DNA from: Amycolatopsis sp. QT-25 | Lineage (GTDB): Bacteria > Actinomycetota > Actinomycetes > Mycobacteriales > Pseudonocardiaceae | Direction: 5' to 3' | Length of the DNA: 64,000 bases | Assembly: GCF_029369745.1 (NCBI RefSeq) | Contig: NZ_CP120210.1 | Coordinates: forward strand, 4,960,001 to 5,024,000 | Shown: positions 1 through 7,481 of the stretch, piece by piece | Numbering within the stretch: the stretch's first letter is position 1 | Layout: each line of letters starts with the position of its first letter | The notes under the pieces: model-generated | Database searches by the model: none | The model's input: only the letters and a program-made list of their open reading frames with translations | Told to the model about the DNA's origin: nothing | Made by a program: the position numbers and the translations under genes

Positions 1-1443
1 GTCGACGAACGGCTCCATCCCGAGCCACTGCGCGCCCTCGCCGCCCATCTGGGTCAGGCCGACCACGTCGCCGACCTGTTCCGGTTCCATGAACAACGCC
101 ATGGCGTGGCAGCCGATGCCGCCGCCCACCACCGTGCCCTCGGGCACCTTGGTCGAGGAGTTGTGCGGGCAGCCGGAACAGAAGTACGGCGTCCTGGTCA
201 GCAACGGCACCGAAATGCGCTCCCGGCGTCGTCGCTGCCGCCACGCGGTCACCGACGGGATGTCGTGGTGCTCACTCAGCCGCGCGGCCAGGACCCTGGC
301 GATGGCGTCCGGATCGAGTTCACCGAGTTCGGTGCACAGGGTGCGGCCGTCCGGACCGGTCTTGCCGTGCACGGCAGGCGCTCCGGCGGTGCCGTAAAGC
401 ACCTCCTTGATCGCCGATTCGACGAAGGAACGCTTCTCCTCCACCACGACGATCTCGCTCAGGCCGTCGGCGAACCGGCGGACGATCGACGGTTCAAGCG
501 GATGGACGACGCCGAGTTTGAGGATCCGGATCCCGTGCCGGGACAACGCGTCGGCGTCCAGGCCGAGCAGCCGCAGCGCCTGCATCAGGTCCAGATAGGA
601 CTTTCCGGCGGTGACGATGCCGACACGGTCCGCCGGCCCTTCGTGGACGATCCGGTTGACCCCGCTCGCGCGCACGTACTCGACGGCCAGCGGCAGACGT
701 TCGGTGTACAGGCTGCGTTCGAGCGCCATCAGCGTGGTGCCGAGCAGCCGGGAGCTGGGCTTGTGCCGGTACGCGGGCAAGGCCAGCTCCGGCGCCGTCC
801 ACCGTGGCCGGACGTGCGCGGTGCCCGCGGCGTCGGCCACGTTCGCCACGAGTTTCATCGACGACCACAACCCGCTCGCCCTGGACAGCTCGACGGCGTG
901 CAGGCCGAAGTCCAGCACGTCCTGCGAGTCGGCGGGAAAGAACACCGGCATGGCCAAATCGGCCAGCGCGAGCTCGGAGGCGCAGGGCACCGAGGAGGAC
1001 TTGGCGTTCGGGTCGTCGCCGACCAGCGCCACCGCGCCGCCCGCCGGATCGGTGCCCGCGAGATTGGCGTGCCGCAGGGCGTCGGTCGCCCGGTCCAGTC
1101 CGGGTGCCTTGCCGTACCAGAACCCGGTGACCCCGCCGCGCGACGAGCCGACCGACGCGGTGAGCTGACTGCCCATCACCGCCGTCGCGGCGAGTTCCTC
1201 GTTCAGGCCGGGGCGGTGCACGACGTCGTGCTTTTCGAGCAGGACGGAGCGGCGGCCGAGTTCGAGGTCGTACCCCGCCAGCGGAGAGCCTTCATAGCCG
1301 GAGACGAACACCGCGGGCGAGGCCCCGGCGGCGCGGTCGTGCCGCACCCGGTCGAACAGCATCCGGACCAGGGCCTGGACCCCGCTGAGGTAGACGGTGC
1401 CGTCCTCCCGCAGATACCGGTCCTCCAACGTGAACTGCTCCAC
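1..1443 (-). CDS. Indolepyruvate ferredoxin oxidoreductase family protein, partial (N-terminal 481 residues)
   Basis: This is the N-terminal part of a fused IorA-IorB type 2-oxoacid:ferredoxin oxidoreductase. It would oxidatively decarboxylate arylpyruvates or branched 2-oxoacids to acyl-CoA, passing electrons to ferredoxin, in the cytoplasm. Early in the protein is the PP-type segment FVSGYEGSPLAGYD, then HRPGLNEELAATAV. Near the window edge is FCSGCPHNSS followed by GGGIGCHAM, the start of the thiamine-diphosphate domain. The family is usually about 1150 residues, so more than half lies left of base 1. The GTG start at 1443 has GGAGG eight bases upstream. It diverges from an Lrp/AsnC regulator at 1606, which suggests amino-acid-responsive control (inference). 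Family assignment is firm; the exact substrate is not. Confidence 0.88.
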   Translation of the reverse strand, partial: MEQFTLEDRYLREDGTVYLSGVQALVRMLFDRVRHDRAAGASPAVFVSGYEGSPLAGYDLELGRRSVLLEKHDVVHRPGLNEELAATAVMGSQLTASVGSSRGGVTGFWYGKAPGLDRATDALRHANLAGTDPAGGAVALVGDDPNAKSSSVPCASELALADLAMPVFFPADSQDVLDFGLHAVELSRASGLWSSMKLVANVADAAGTAHVRPRWTAPELALPAYRHKPSSRLLGTTLMALERSLYTERLPLAVEYVRASGVNRIVHEGPADRVGIVTAGKSYLDLMQALRLLGLDADALSRHGIRILKLGVVHPLEPSIVRRFADGLSEIVVVEEKRSFVESAIKEVLYGTAGAPAVHGKTGPDGRTLCTELGELDPDAIARVLAARLSEHHDIPSVTAWRQRRRRERISVPLLTRTPYFCSGCPHNSSTKVPEGTVVGGGIGCHAMALFMEPEQVGDVVGLTQMGGEGAQWLGMEPFVD

Positions 1444-1517
1444 CAGACCTGCCTCCTTCGGCACCCCCGTGCGATGTCACGACAGGAGACCCGACCACGC
1501 GGGCCGTCGCAACAAGC

Positions 1518-1535
1518 GGCAGTCTATTGACCGCC
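1518..1535. promoter_or_regulatory. Candidate Lrp/AsnC operator in a divergent promoter region
   Basis: An 18-bp inverted repeat, GGCAGTC-TATT-GACCGCC, has 7-base arms with one mismatch and an A/T-only centre. It lies between the divergent oxidoreductase (start 1443) and Lrp-type regulator (start 1606). Its size, symmetry and place suit an autoregulatory Lrp-family site. This is inference from pattern and position only. Confidence 0.4.
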
Positions 1536-1605
1536 AGCACGCAAAAAATCCGGCCCATCCCCGCCGGTGGCCGAGATCCGTTGCGTCTGCGTACCATCCT
1601 CGCTC

Positions 1606-2076
1606 ATGGCCGACCAGCTCATCGACGAGACCGATCGCGAAATCCTCGAACTGCTTCGGGAGGACGCCCGGCGCACTCTCGGCGACATCGGAGCCCGCGT
1701 CACGCTCTCGACCGCGGCGGTCAAACGCCGCATCGACCGCATGCAGGAGGCCGGCGTCATCGTCGGCTACACCGTCCAGATCGACCACGCCAAACTCGGC
1801 TGGGCCATCGAGGCGTTCACCGAACTGCGGTTCACCGGGACCACCAAGGTCGGCGAGATCGTCCGCACCACCACCCGGATGCCGGAAGCCCAGGCGGTGT
1901 TCACCATCGCGGGCGACCCCGACGCGCTCGTCTGGCTGCGGGTGCGGGACATGGGCCACCTGCAGCACACCATCGACGAGATCCGGCGGCACCACCAGGT
2001 GACGGGCACGAAGACCCTGATGGTGCTGGACTCCTGGACGCGCGGGCAGCAGTGGCCCCACCCCGGCGACACCTGA
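1606..2076 (+). CDS. Lrp/AsnC family transcriptional regulator
   Basis: A 156-residue DNA-binding regulator of the usual Lrp length. The N-terminal winged helix-turn-helix starts with the family signature LIDETDREILELL and continues through LGDIGARVTLSTAAVKRRI (residues about 5-55). The C-terminal half, from about residue 70, is the RAM/effector-binding beta-alpha-beta domain (VFTIAGDPDALVWLRV). An in-frame ATG 39 bases upstream would add residues that do not belong to the family, so the ATG at 1606 is preferred. The sequence TACCAT sits nine bases before this ATG and no ribosome site is seen, so the message may be leaderless. The gene probably senses an amino acid and controls the divergent 2-oxoacid oxidoreductase (inference). 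Confidence 0.88.
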   Translation: MADQLIDETDREILELLREDARRTLGDIGARVTLSTAAVKRRIDRMQEAGVIVGYTVQIDHAKLGWAIEAFTELRFTGTTKVGEIVRTTTRMPEAQAVFTIAGDPDALVWLRVRDMGHLQHTIDEIRRHHQVTGTKTLMVLDSWTRGQQWPHPGDT

Positions 2077-2086
2077 CCGCCGTGTT

Positions 2087-2149
2087 CGCCCTTCAAGCAC
2101 GCGAGTTACGTCTCCAAGCACGCGTGTTCGCCCTTCGATCACGCGTGAT
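2087..2149. repeat. 21-bp-period repeat array, locus 1 (three units)
   Basis: Three consecutive 21-bp units start at 2087, 2108 and 2129. Each has a CACGCGAG/CACGCGTG core after a CGCC/ACGT-type lead. The array fills the gap between the convergent Lrp gene (ends 2076) and WYL gene (ends 2139). The stop codon of the WYL gene lies inside the third unit. The same units occur at 14681-14816, 34763-34825 and 57534-57680. Confidence 0.8.
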
Positions 2150-3113
2150 CGCCGTGGGGTCCCTTGCTCCCGCGCATCAGCCGTCCCCCGATCCGCGCGA
2201 GGTACTCGCCGAACTCCGCCGGTTCCTCCACCGTGAACGAGAGGTCGGCGAGGACGAGGACAACGGCCAGCCACTCGAAGGAATCGACGTACGCGACATA
2301 GCGGCAGCGATGGTCACCGAGGGCTTCGAAACTCCCGTCGATCCGGTGAAGGCGGGCCGCGGCCTCCTCCGCGCCGACGCCCAAGGTCAGCGTGATCCGG
2401 AGCGACTTCGGACTGTGGAAGCGTTCTTGCAGATGAGCCGCGACGTCGTCGACGGGGAGGGCGCGGGGCTCGAAAGCCACGTCGGTCGTCTTCGGCTCGG
2501 TGATCCGGTCGAGGCGGAAGCTCCGCCAATCCCGTCTGCCGAGGTCCCAGGCGTAGAGATACCACCGCCTGCCGAGCTGGACGAGGCGCATCGGCTCGAC
2601 GGTCCGTGACGACAGGCCGTCTTTCGCCGTGTACGCGAACTCGACGCACCGGCGAGCCGCGATCGCCGCGGCGAGGACGGTCAAGACGTCCGGAGTGACG
2701 CGCGGTGGTTCACCGATCCCGAACTCGACCGCGGCGAGCATTTCGTCGGTCCGTTTCCGCAGCGCCGCGGGCAGGACACGCCGGAGTTTCGCGGCGGCGC
2801 GGTCCGCCGACTCGGCGGTCAGGTCGACGCCGGTCCCGCCCGCCGCGGCGAGCCGCAACCCGAGCACGGTGGCGATGGCCTCGTCGTGTTCCAGCATGAG
2901 CGGCGGCAGGGCGGCCCCCGCGACGAGACGGTAGTTCCCGCCCGGACCGCGGCTGCTCTCCACGGGATACCCCAGGCCGCGAAGGTGGTCGATGTCGCGG
3001 CGAAGCGTGCGGGGCGGGACTTCCATGGCCGTCGCGAGGTCGGCGGCGGGCCAATGGCGGCCGGACTGCAGGAGCGACAGCAGCCGCAACATCCGTTCCC
3101 GTGGTGCCGTCAT
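2139..3113 (-). CDS. WYL-domain HTH transcriptional regulator
   Basis: A 324-residue regulator. The N-terminal HTH runs through WPAADLATAMEVPPRTLRRD (residues about 20-40) and a winged segment ending GPGGNYRL. The WYL ligand-binding domain (about residues 130-220) contains EPMRLVQLGRRWYLYAWD and FRLDRI; a WCX-type C-terminal region follows. I chose the ATG at 3113, preceded by GGAGG; an upstream ATG at 3149 would overlap the intergenic palindrome. It diverges from the UvrA-like gene at 3171 with a perfect 21-bp inverted repeat between them, so it is probably the repressor or activator of that gene. WYL regulators often respond to nucleic acid damage signals or phage (family knowledge). The stop codon is formed by an intergenic repeat unit. 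Confidence 0.88.
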   Translation of the reverse strand: MTAPRERMLRLLSLLQSGRHWPAADLATAMEVPPRTLRRDIDHLRGLGYPVESSRGPGGNYRLVAGAALPPLMLEHDEAIATVLGLRLAAAGGTGVDLTAESADRAAAKLRRVLPAALRKRTDEMLAAVEFGIGEPPRVTPDVLTVLAAAIAARRCVEFAYTAKDGLSSRTVEPMRLVQLGRRWYLYAWDLGRRDWRSFRLDRITEPKTTDVAFEPRALPVDDVAAHLQERFHSPKSLRITLTLGVGAEEAAARLHRIDGSFEALGDHRCRYVAYVDSFEWLAVVLVLADLSFTVEEPAEFGEYLARIGGRLMRGSKGPHGDHA

Positions 3114-3129
3114 GACGCCTCCCGTTAAT

Positions 3130-3150
3130 TGTGGCCGAAAACCGGCCACA
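3130..3150. promoter_or_regulatory. Perfect inverted repeat, likely operator of the WYL regulator
   Basis: TGTGGCCG (3130-3137) and CGGCCACA (3143-3150) are perfect 8-base arms around a 5-base AAAAC spacer. The site lies 17 bases before the WYL start and 20 bases before the UvrA-like start, so a bound protein would cover both promoters. Assignment to the WYL protein is inferred from position. Confidence 0.6.
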
Positions 3151-3170
3151 TCTCATCGTAGCCTGGCTTC

Positions 3171-5519
3171 ATGGCGAAATTTCAAGATGAGCGTGGCCGG
3201 TGGATCACGGTGGAAGGAGCCCGGACGAACAACCTCCGCGACGTGTCGGTGCGGGTGCCGAAACACCGGTTGACGGTGTTCACCGGCGTGTCGGGGTCGG
3301 GCAAGTCGTCACTGGCGTTCGACACGATCGCGGCCGAAGCCGAGCGTCTGGTCACCGGGACCTATCCCGCCTTCGTGCGGAACCGGCTCCCCCAGCATCC
3401 GCCCGCCGAGGTCGACCGGATCGACGGTCTGGTCTTCACCACGATCGTCGATCAACGGCGGTTCACCGGGAACGCGCGGTCCACCGTGGGCACCGCGAGC
3501 GACATCGCGCCGCTGCTGCGGCTGCTGTTCTCCCGCCTCGGCAAGCCGGGTGCCGGGTTCACCCCCGCCTACTCGTTCAACAGTCCCGAGGGCATGTGCC
3601 CGCGCTGTGAAGGACTCGGCGTGATCGACGACATCGACCTCGACCGGCTGCTCGACCGCTCGCGAAGCCTGCGTGATGGCGCCGTGCGCTTCCCGACCTT
3701 CGCCCCCGGCACCTACCGGTGGAAACGGCTCGTCGACTCCGGACTCGTCGATCCCGATGTCCCGCTGGGACGGTTACCGGCGGGGAAGGTCGAGACCCTG
3801 CTACACGCCGAAGGACTACGCCTCGACGATCCGGGCTCCGGCTATCCCAAGCACGGCGTCTTCGACGGCGTCGTCCCCCGGCTGCGGGACTCCTACCTGC
3901 GCAAGACGCCGTCGCGCCTCACCGCCGAGGAACAGGAGGGGCTCGACGGGGTCGTCAGCCGCGGCGTCTGCCCGGAGTGCGCGGGGACCCGCCTCTCCGA
4001 AGCGGCGCGCGGCAGCCTGATCGACGGGCGGTCCATCGCGGACTGGTCCGCGATGCCGGTCGGCGATCTGCGTGACGTCGTCGCGGCGGTGCGCGATCCG
4101 TCGGTGGCACCACTGGTACAGGCGATCCGGGAACACCTCGACGCGCTGGATTCGGTCGGCCTCGGCTACCTCAGCCTCTCCCGGGAGTCGAGGACGCTTT
4201 CCGGCGGCGAAGCCCAGCGCGTCAAGATCGTCCGCCACCTCGGCAGCGCGCTCAGCGACGTCTGCTACGTGTTCGACGAGCCCAGCACCGGCCTGCATCC
4301 GCACGACGTGCACCGGTTGCTCGAACTGCTGACCAAGCTCCGCGACGCGCACAACACGATCCTCGTGGTCGAACACCATCCCGCGGTCATCGCGGCGGCC
4401 GACCACGTCGTCGATCTCGGACCGTCCGGCGGCGAGGGCGGCGGACGCGTCCAGTTCGAAGGTGCCCCCCGCGATCTCGTCGCGGCCGGCACCGAAACCG
4501 GACGGGTTCTCGCTGCCCCGCTGCATTTCCGCGAGCGGCCCCGTGCCGCCCGAGGGACCGTGACGATCGCCGGCGCCCGCAGCCACAACCTGCGTGACGT
4601 CACCGTCGACATCCCGCTCGGCGTCCTGACCGTCGTCTCGGGTGTCGCCGGTTCCGGGAAGAGCACCCTGATCACAGGCGAACTTCCCCGGCGGCACCCC
4701 GATTTCGTCGTCGTCGAACAGGCTCCGCTGCGCGGTGGCATCCGCTCCACCCCCGCCACGGTGCTCGGTGTCGCCGAACCCATTCGCGAAGCCTTCGGCA
4801 AAGCCACGGGGAAACATCCGTCGTGGTTCAGCGCCAACGGCCGGGGAGCCTGCCCGGTCTGCAAGGGGAAGGGCGTCATCATCACCGATCTGGCGTTCCT
4901 CGACGACGTCCAGACCGGCTGCGACGCCTGCGGCGGCACCCGGTTCAACCCGGCCTCGCTCGACGCGCGCCTGAACGGCCGGACCATCGCCGACATCCTG
5001 GCGATGAACCCCGCGGACGCCGCCGCCCTGTTCGACGAGAGCGCGCCCATCGCGCGGCGGTTGCGCTGGCTGGACCGGGTCGGGCTCGGCTACCTGACGA
5101 TCGGGCAGGGCCTCGACACCTTGTCCGGCGGCGAACGTCAGCGGCTGCTGCTCGCCCGTCACCTCGCCGACGCGGGTCCCGCGGACGAAGTGCGCCTGAT
5201 CCTCGACGAACCCACCGCCGGACTGCACGGCAGCGACGTCGACCGGTTGCTCGCCCTCTGTGACGAGCTCGTCGACGGCGGCGCGACCCTCGTCCTGGTC
5301 GAACACGACCAGCGGGTGATCGCGCACGCCGATCACGTCATCGACATCGGGCCGGGCGCGGGCGCCGACGGCGGGACGGTCGTGTTCGAGGGGACGCCGT
5401 CGGCTCTGGCCGAAGACTCCGCGTCGCTCACCGGCCGTCACCTGCGAACGCGTTCCCGGCGCCGGACGGCGCCGGGAACACCCACCCGCCCGGGAACAGT
5501 TCCCGGGCGAGCGAGATGA
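3171..5519 (+). CDS. UvrA-like excinuclease ABC subunit (short, UvrA2-type paralogue)
   Basis: A 782-residue double ABC ATPase of the UvrA family, expected to bind damaged or drug-modified DNA. Domain I has Walker A GVSGSGKSSL (about residue 40), zinc-finger pairs CPRCEG and CPECAG, signature LSGGEAQR and FDEPSTGLHP. Domain II has GVAGSGKSTL, CPVCKGKG with CDACGGTR, LSGGERQR and LDEPTAGLHG. Canonical UvrA is about 950 residues, so this one is short. The UvrB-interaction/insertion region between the first Walker A and the first signature is the likely missing part (inference). That pattern fits UvrA2 or DrrC-type drug-resistance paralogues rather than the housekeeping repair enzyme. It is probably controlled by the divergent WYL gene. 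A strong hairpin lies in its last codons. Confidence 0.88.
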   Translation: MAKFQDERGRWITVEGARTNNLRDVSVRVPKHRLTVFTGVSGSGKSSLAFDTIAAEAERLVTGTYPAFVRNRLPQHPPAEVDRIDGLVFTTIVDQRRFTGNARSTVGTASDIAPLLRLLFSRLGKPGAGFTPAYSFNSPEGMCPRCEGLGVIDDIDLDRLLDRSRSLRDGAVRFPTFAPGTYRWKRLVDSGLVDPDVPLGRLPAGKVETLLHAEGLRLDDPGSGYPKHGVFDGVVPRLRDSYLRKTPSRLTAEEQEGLDGVVSRGVCPECAGTRLSEAARGSLIDGRSIADWSAMPVGDLRDVVAAVRDPSVAPLVQAIREHLDALDSVGLGYLSLSRESRTLSGGEAQRVKIVRHLGSALSDVCYVFDEPSTGLHPHDVHRLLELLTKLRDAHNTILVVEHHPAVIAAADHVVDLGPSGGEGGGRVQFEGAPRDLVAAGTETGRVLAAPLHFRERPRAARGTVTIAGARSHNLRDVTVDIPLGVLTVVSGVAGSGKSTLITGELPRRHPDFVVVEQAPLRGGIRSTPATVLGVAEPIREAFGKATGKHPSWFSANGRGACPVCKGKGVIITDLAFLDDVQTGCDACGGTRFNPASLDARLNGRTIADILAMNPADAAALFDESAPIARRLRWLDRVGLGYLTIGQGLDTLSGGERQRLLLARHLADAGPADEVRLILDEPTAGLHGSDVDRLLALCDELVDGGATLVLVEHDQRVIAHADHVIDIGPGAGADGGTVVFEGTPSALAEDSASLTGRHLRTRSRRRTAPGTPTRPGTVPGRAR
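5487..5509 (+). terminator. Hairpin at the 3' end of the UvrA-like gene
   Basis: Perfect 10-base arms, CGCCCGGGAA (5487-5496) and TTCCCGGGCG (5500-5509), surround a CAG loop. The stem lies inside the last codons, ending eight bases before the stop codon. There is no U-tract, as is common in actinobacterial terminators. Confidence 0.55.
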
Positions 5520-5582
5520 TTCCCGACGCGGCTTTGCCCGACACGCCGGTACCGAACAGTTCATCGGCCGACTTTCCGTGAG

Positions 5583-6152
5583 CTAGCCGACAAGCTCGCA
5601 CGCTTTGTCGGCCTTCATCGCCGAATCGAGGCCGGGAACCTCACCGGTCTCGACGACGGACCTGTGCGACACCAAGTCGATCCCGATCACGTGGAGGGAC
5701 GCTTGGGCGTATTCCACGCCGCCCTTCGGAAGCAGCGCCAGCGACTCGGTGACCTGTTTGCGCAGCTTCCGGTAGAAGGCCAGCTCTCCGGCGGAGAGCG
5801 TGTTGGCCTCCTGCGCCGGCGGCGCGGCCGGTGGCAGCTTCTCCAGTCCGCCGATCGCCGCCGCCAGCGCGGAGTCCAGCTTGGTCAGCGAAGCCGCCGC
5901 TTTCGGCAGATCCGCGCGGCTCTTGATTTCGTATCCCTTGGCCAGGCTGTAGACGATCACTCTCATGTCCTTGACCGCGCCGCAGTACTTTCCCGCCCAG
6001 GAGACGAGCGCGGGATCCGGACCGGTCGGCGACGGCGCCACCGTCGACGGTGCGGGCGCCTGCTCCGGTGGGTTCGCACCGCACCCCGCGAGCAGGCAGC
6101 CGGCGGCGAGCGCCACGGTCACTCGAACGCGCGCCGCCGTCTGGAGCTTCAT
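5583..6152 (-). CDS. Secreted lipoprotein of unknown function
   Basis: A 189-residue exported lipoprotein. A type II signal peptide ends in the lipobox LLAGC with the acylated Cys near residue 24, followed by a Pro/Ser/Thr-rich linker (about residues 26-45). The mature domain is mostly helical and has further Cys residues in KYCGAVKD and KACELVG, which could form one disulfide. It has the same plan as the lipoprotein at 34070: lipobox, short linker, 'W..K.C', helical body and a C-terminal Cys. The two are probably distant paralogues. It converges on the UvrA-like gene. I recognise no enzymatic motif; the likely site of action is the outer face of the membrane. Confidence 0.8.
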   Translation of the reverse strand: MKLQTAARVRVTVALAAGCLLAGCGANPPEQAPAPSTVAPSPTGPDPALVSWAGKYCGAVKDMRVIVYSLAKGYEIKSRADLPKAAASLTKLDSALAAAIGGLEKLPPAAPPAQEANTLSAGELAFYRKLRKQVTESLALLPKGGVEYAQASLHVIGIDLVSHRSVVETGEVPGLDSAMKADKACELVG

Positions 6153-6192
6153 CAGGCCGAGGGTAGACCGGTCCCGCGGGACCGGTCCCCCG

Positions 6193-6992
6193 CTACTCGA
6201 CCGCGGCCCGCCGTCCGGTCTCCTCTTCCCTGTCGACGACCTTGGTGAGGAAATGCTGCTGCCCCAGCGTCCACACGTTGGTGGCCAGGAAGTACAGCAG
6301 CACGCCGATCGGCACCGGGAAGAACGCTCCCGAGACCAGCATGCCGACCGGCGCCAGGTACATCATCAGCTTGGTGATCCCCGCCGCCTCCGGGGCGGTC
6401 GCGGTCTGCCGAGTGAGCCCCGAACGCAGCGAGAAGAACGTGGCCAGGCTCGCGATCAGCATCAGCGGCACCCCGACCGCGATCATGTGGACGTGATCGG
6501 TGCCGAACGCGGCCAGCTCCGCCGCCGATTGCGAAAGCCAGTTGCCGAGCTTCGCGCCGAACAGGTCGGCGTTCAAGAAGGACTCCACCCCGGCCCGGTC
6601 GAAGACGTGGTTCGACGCGGCTCCCGGGGTGAAGCGCGCAGAACCCAGTACAGGGAAAGGAACACCGGCAGCTGGATCAACGCCGGAAGGCAGCCGCCCA
6701 GCGGGCTCACCCCGGTCTCGGCGTGCAGTTTCTGGATCTCTTTCGCCATCCGCTGGCGATCCTTGCCGTATTTCTGCTTGAGCTGCCGCATCCGCGGAGC
6801 GAGCGCCTGCATACGGCGGCCCGCCCGCAGCGCGCTGAGAGCGGGTTTGACCAGCAGGAGGCGGAGGGTGAAGACGAGGAACACGATGGACAGCACCCAG
6901 GCGACGCCCGAGTCCGGGCTCGAAACGGCGCCGAAAACCTTGTGCCAGAACCAGAGAATGGCGGAAACGGGGTACAGGAAGACATCGAACAC
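6193..6992 (-). pseudogene. yidC: YidC/Oxa1 membrane insertase paralogue split by a frameshift
   Basis: Two adjacent frames together make one YidC. The N-terminal piece (6992 down to about 6640) has the first membrane segment, the long basic loop MRQLKQKYGKDRQRMAKEI and PLGGCLPALIQLPVFLSLYW. The C-terminal piece (about 6633 down to 6193) has VPLMLIASLATFF, MMYLAPVGMLVSGAFFPVPI and LYFLATNVWTLGQQ. They join if one base is restored in the GCGCGC run at 6634-6639: the shifted frame then reads FTPGAASNHVFDRAGVE into the second piece. As written, the first frame stops after a nonsense tail. YidC inserts membrane proteins. As this copy sits next to a DUF6412-type gene and not in an rpmH-rnpA setting, it is probably a second, dispensable copy. 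A sequencing error is the main alternative. Confidence 0.8.
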
Positions 6993-7061
6993 GACCAGGT
7001 CACTCCGTCGATTGAAGGTGTGTGGGCAGGAGTGACTGCCTCACCTTCGGACGAGGAGAGA

Positions 7062-7418
7062 TCAGGCAGCCACGATGCCCGCTGACGGAGCCCGGGGCCG
7101 GACGCGGCCACGCGCGTCGGGGTCGCGCAGGCTCAAGTACAGCCGCGCGCGTTCGCGCAGGCTGATGGCGCGCACCTGCATCGCGGCGGCCGCCGGTTCC
7201 AGGCCGAAGTGCGCCGCGAGCGCGAGCAGGACGACGGCGAGGGACGCGGTCAGGGCGGCGGCCAGCCCGAGCGGGTTCGCCAGCGCCACCGACGCCGTCA
7301 GCGCGGCGGCCAGGCTCAGCGGGTTTTCCCCACCGACGACCGGGAACATGACGAACAACTCGGGCAGGAACAACGCAAGCATCAGCTTGAGCCGCACGCC
7401 GAAGTAGGTTCGCTCCAC
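7062..7418 (-). CDS. DUF6412-type small membrane protein
   Basis: A 118-residue protein with two or three membrane segments (MLALFLPELFVMFPVVGG, then Ala/Leu-rich helices, then LAVVLLALAAHFGLEP). A short basic C-terminal cytoplasmic region follows (MQVRAISLRERARLYLSLRDPDARGR). The C-terminal 'R.RA....SLRDPDARGR.RPRAP' pattern matches the DUF6412 proteins I know beside YidC genes in actinobacteria. It lies 69 bases upstream of the YidC paralogue on the same strand, so the two probably form an operon. I chose the GTG at 7418 because upstream extensions are not hydrophobic or family-like; this start also leaves a 63-base divergent gap to the ABC-F gene. Molecular function is unknown. Confidence 0.65.
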   Translation of the reverse strand: MERTYFGVRLKLMLALFLPELFVMFPVVGGENPLSLAAALTASVALANPLGLAAALTASLAVVLLALAAHFGLEPAAAAMQVRAISLRERARLYLSLRDPDARGRVRPRAPSAGIVAA

Positions 7419-7481
7419 GTCACCGACACTACCGGAGATATTGCGTTGCGTGACGCCCGCGTCCGCGGGCAGGCTGACGGA

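Noticed and set aside
106..1530. Long open frame on the plus strand
   Set aside because: It is antisense to the oxidoreductase. Its protein is Arg/Gly/Gln-rich with no motif, while the minus strand reads a clear family.
3816..5564. 582-residue open frame on the minus strand
   Set aside because: Shadow of the UvrA-like gene; low-complexity composition and no ribosome site.
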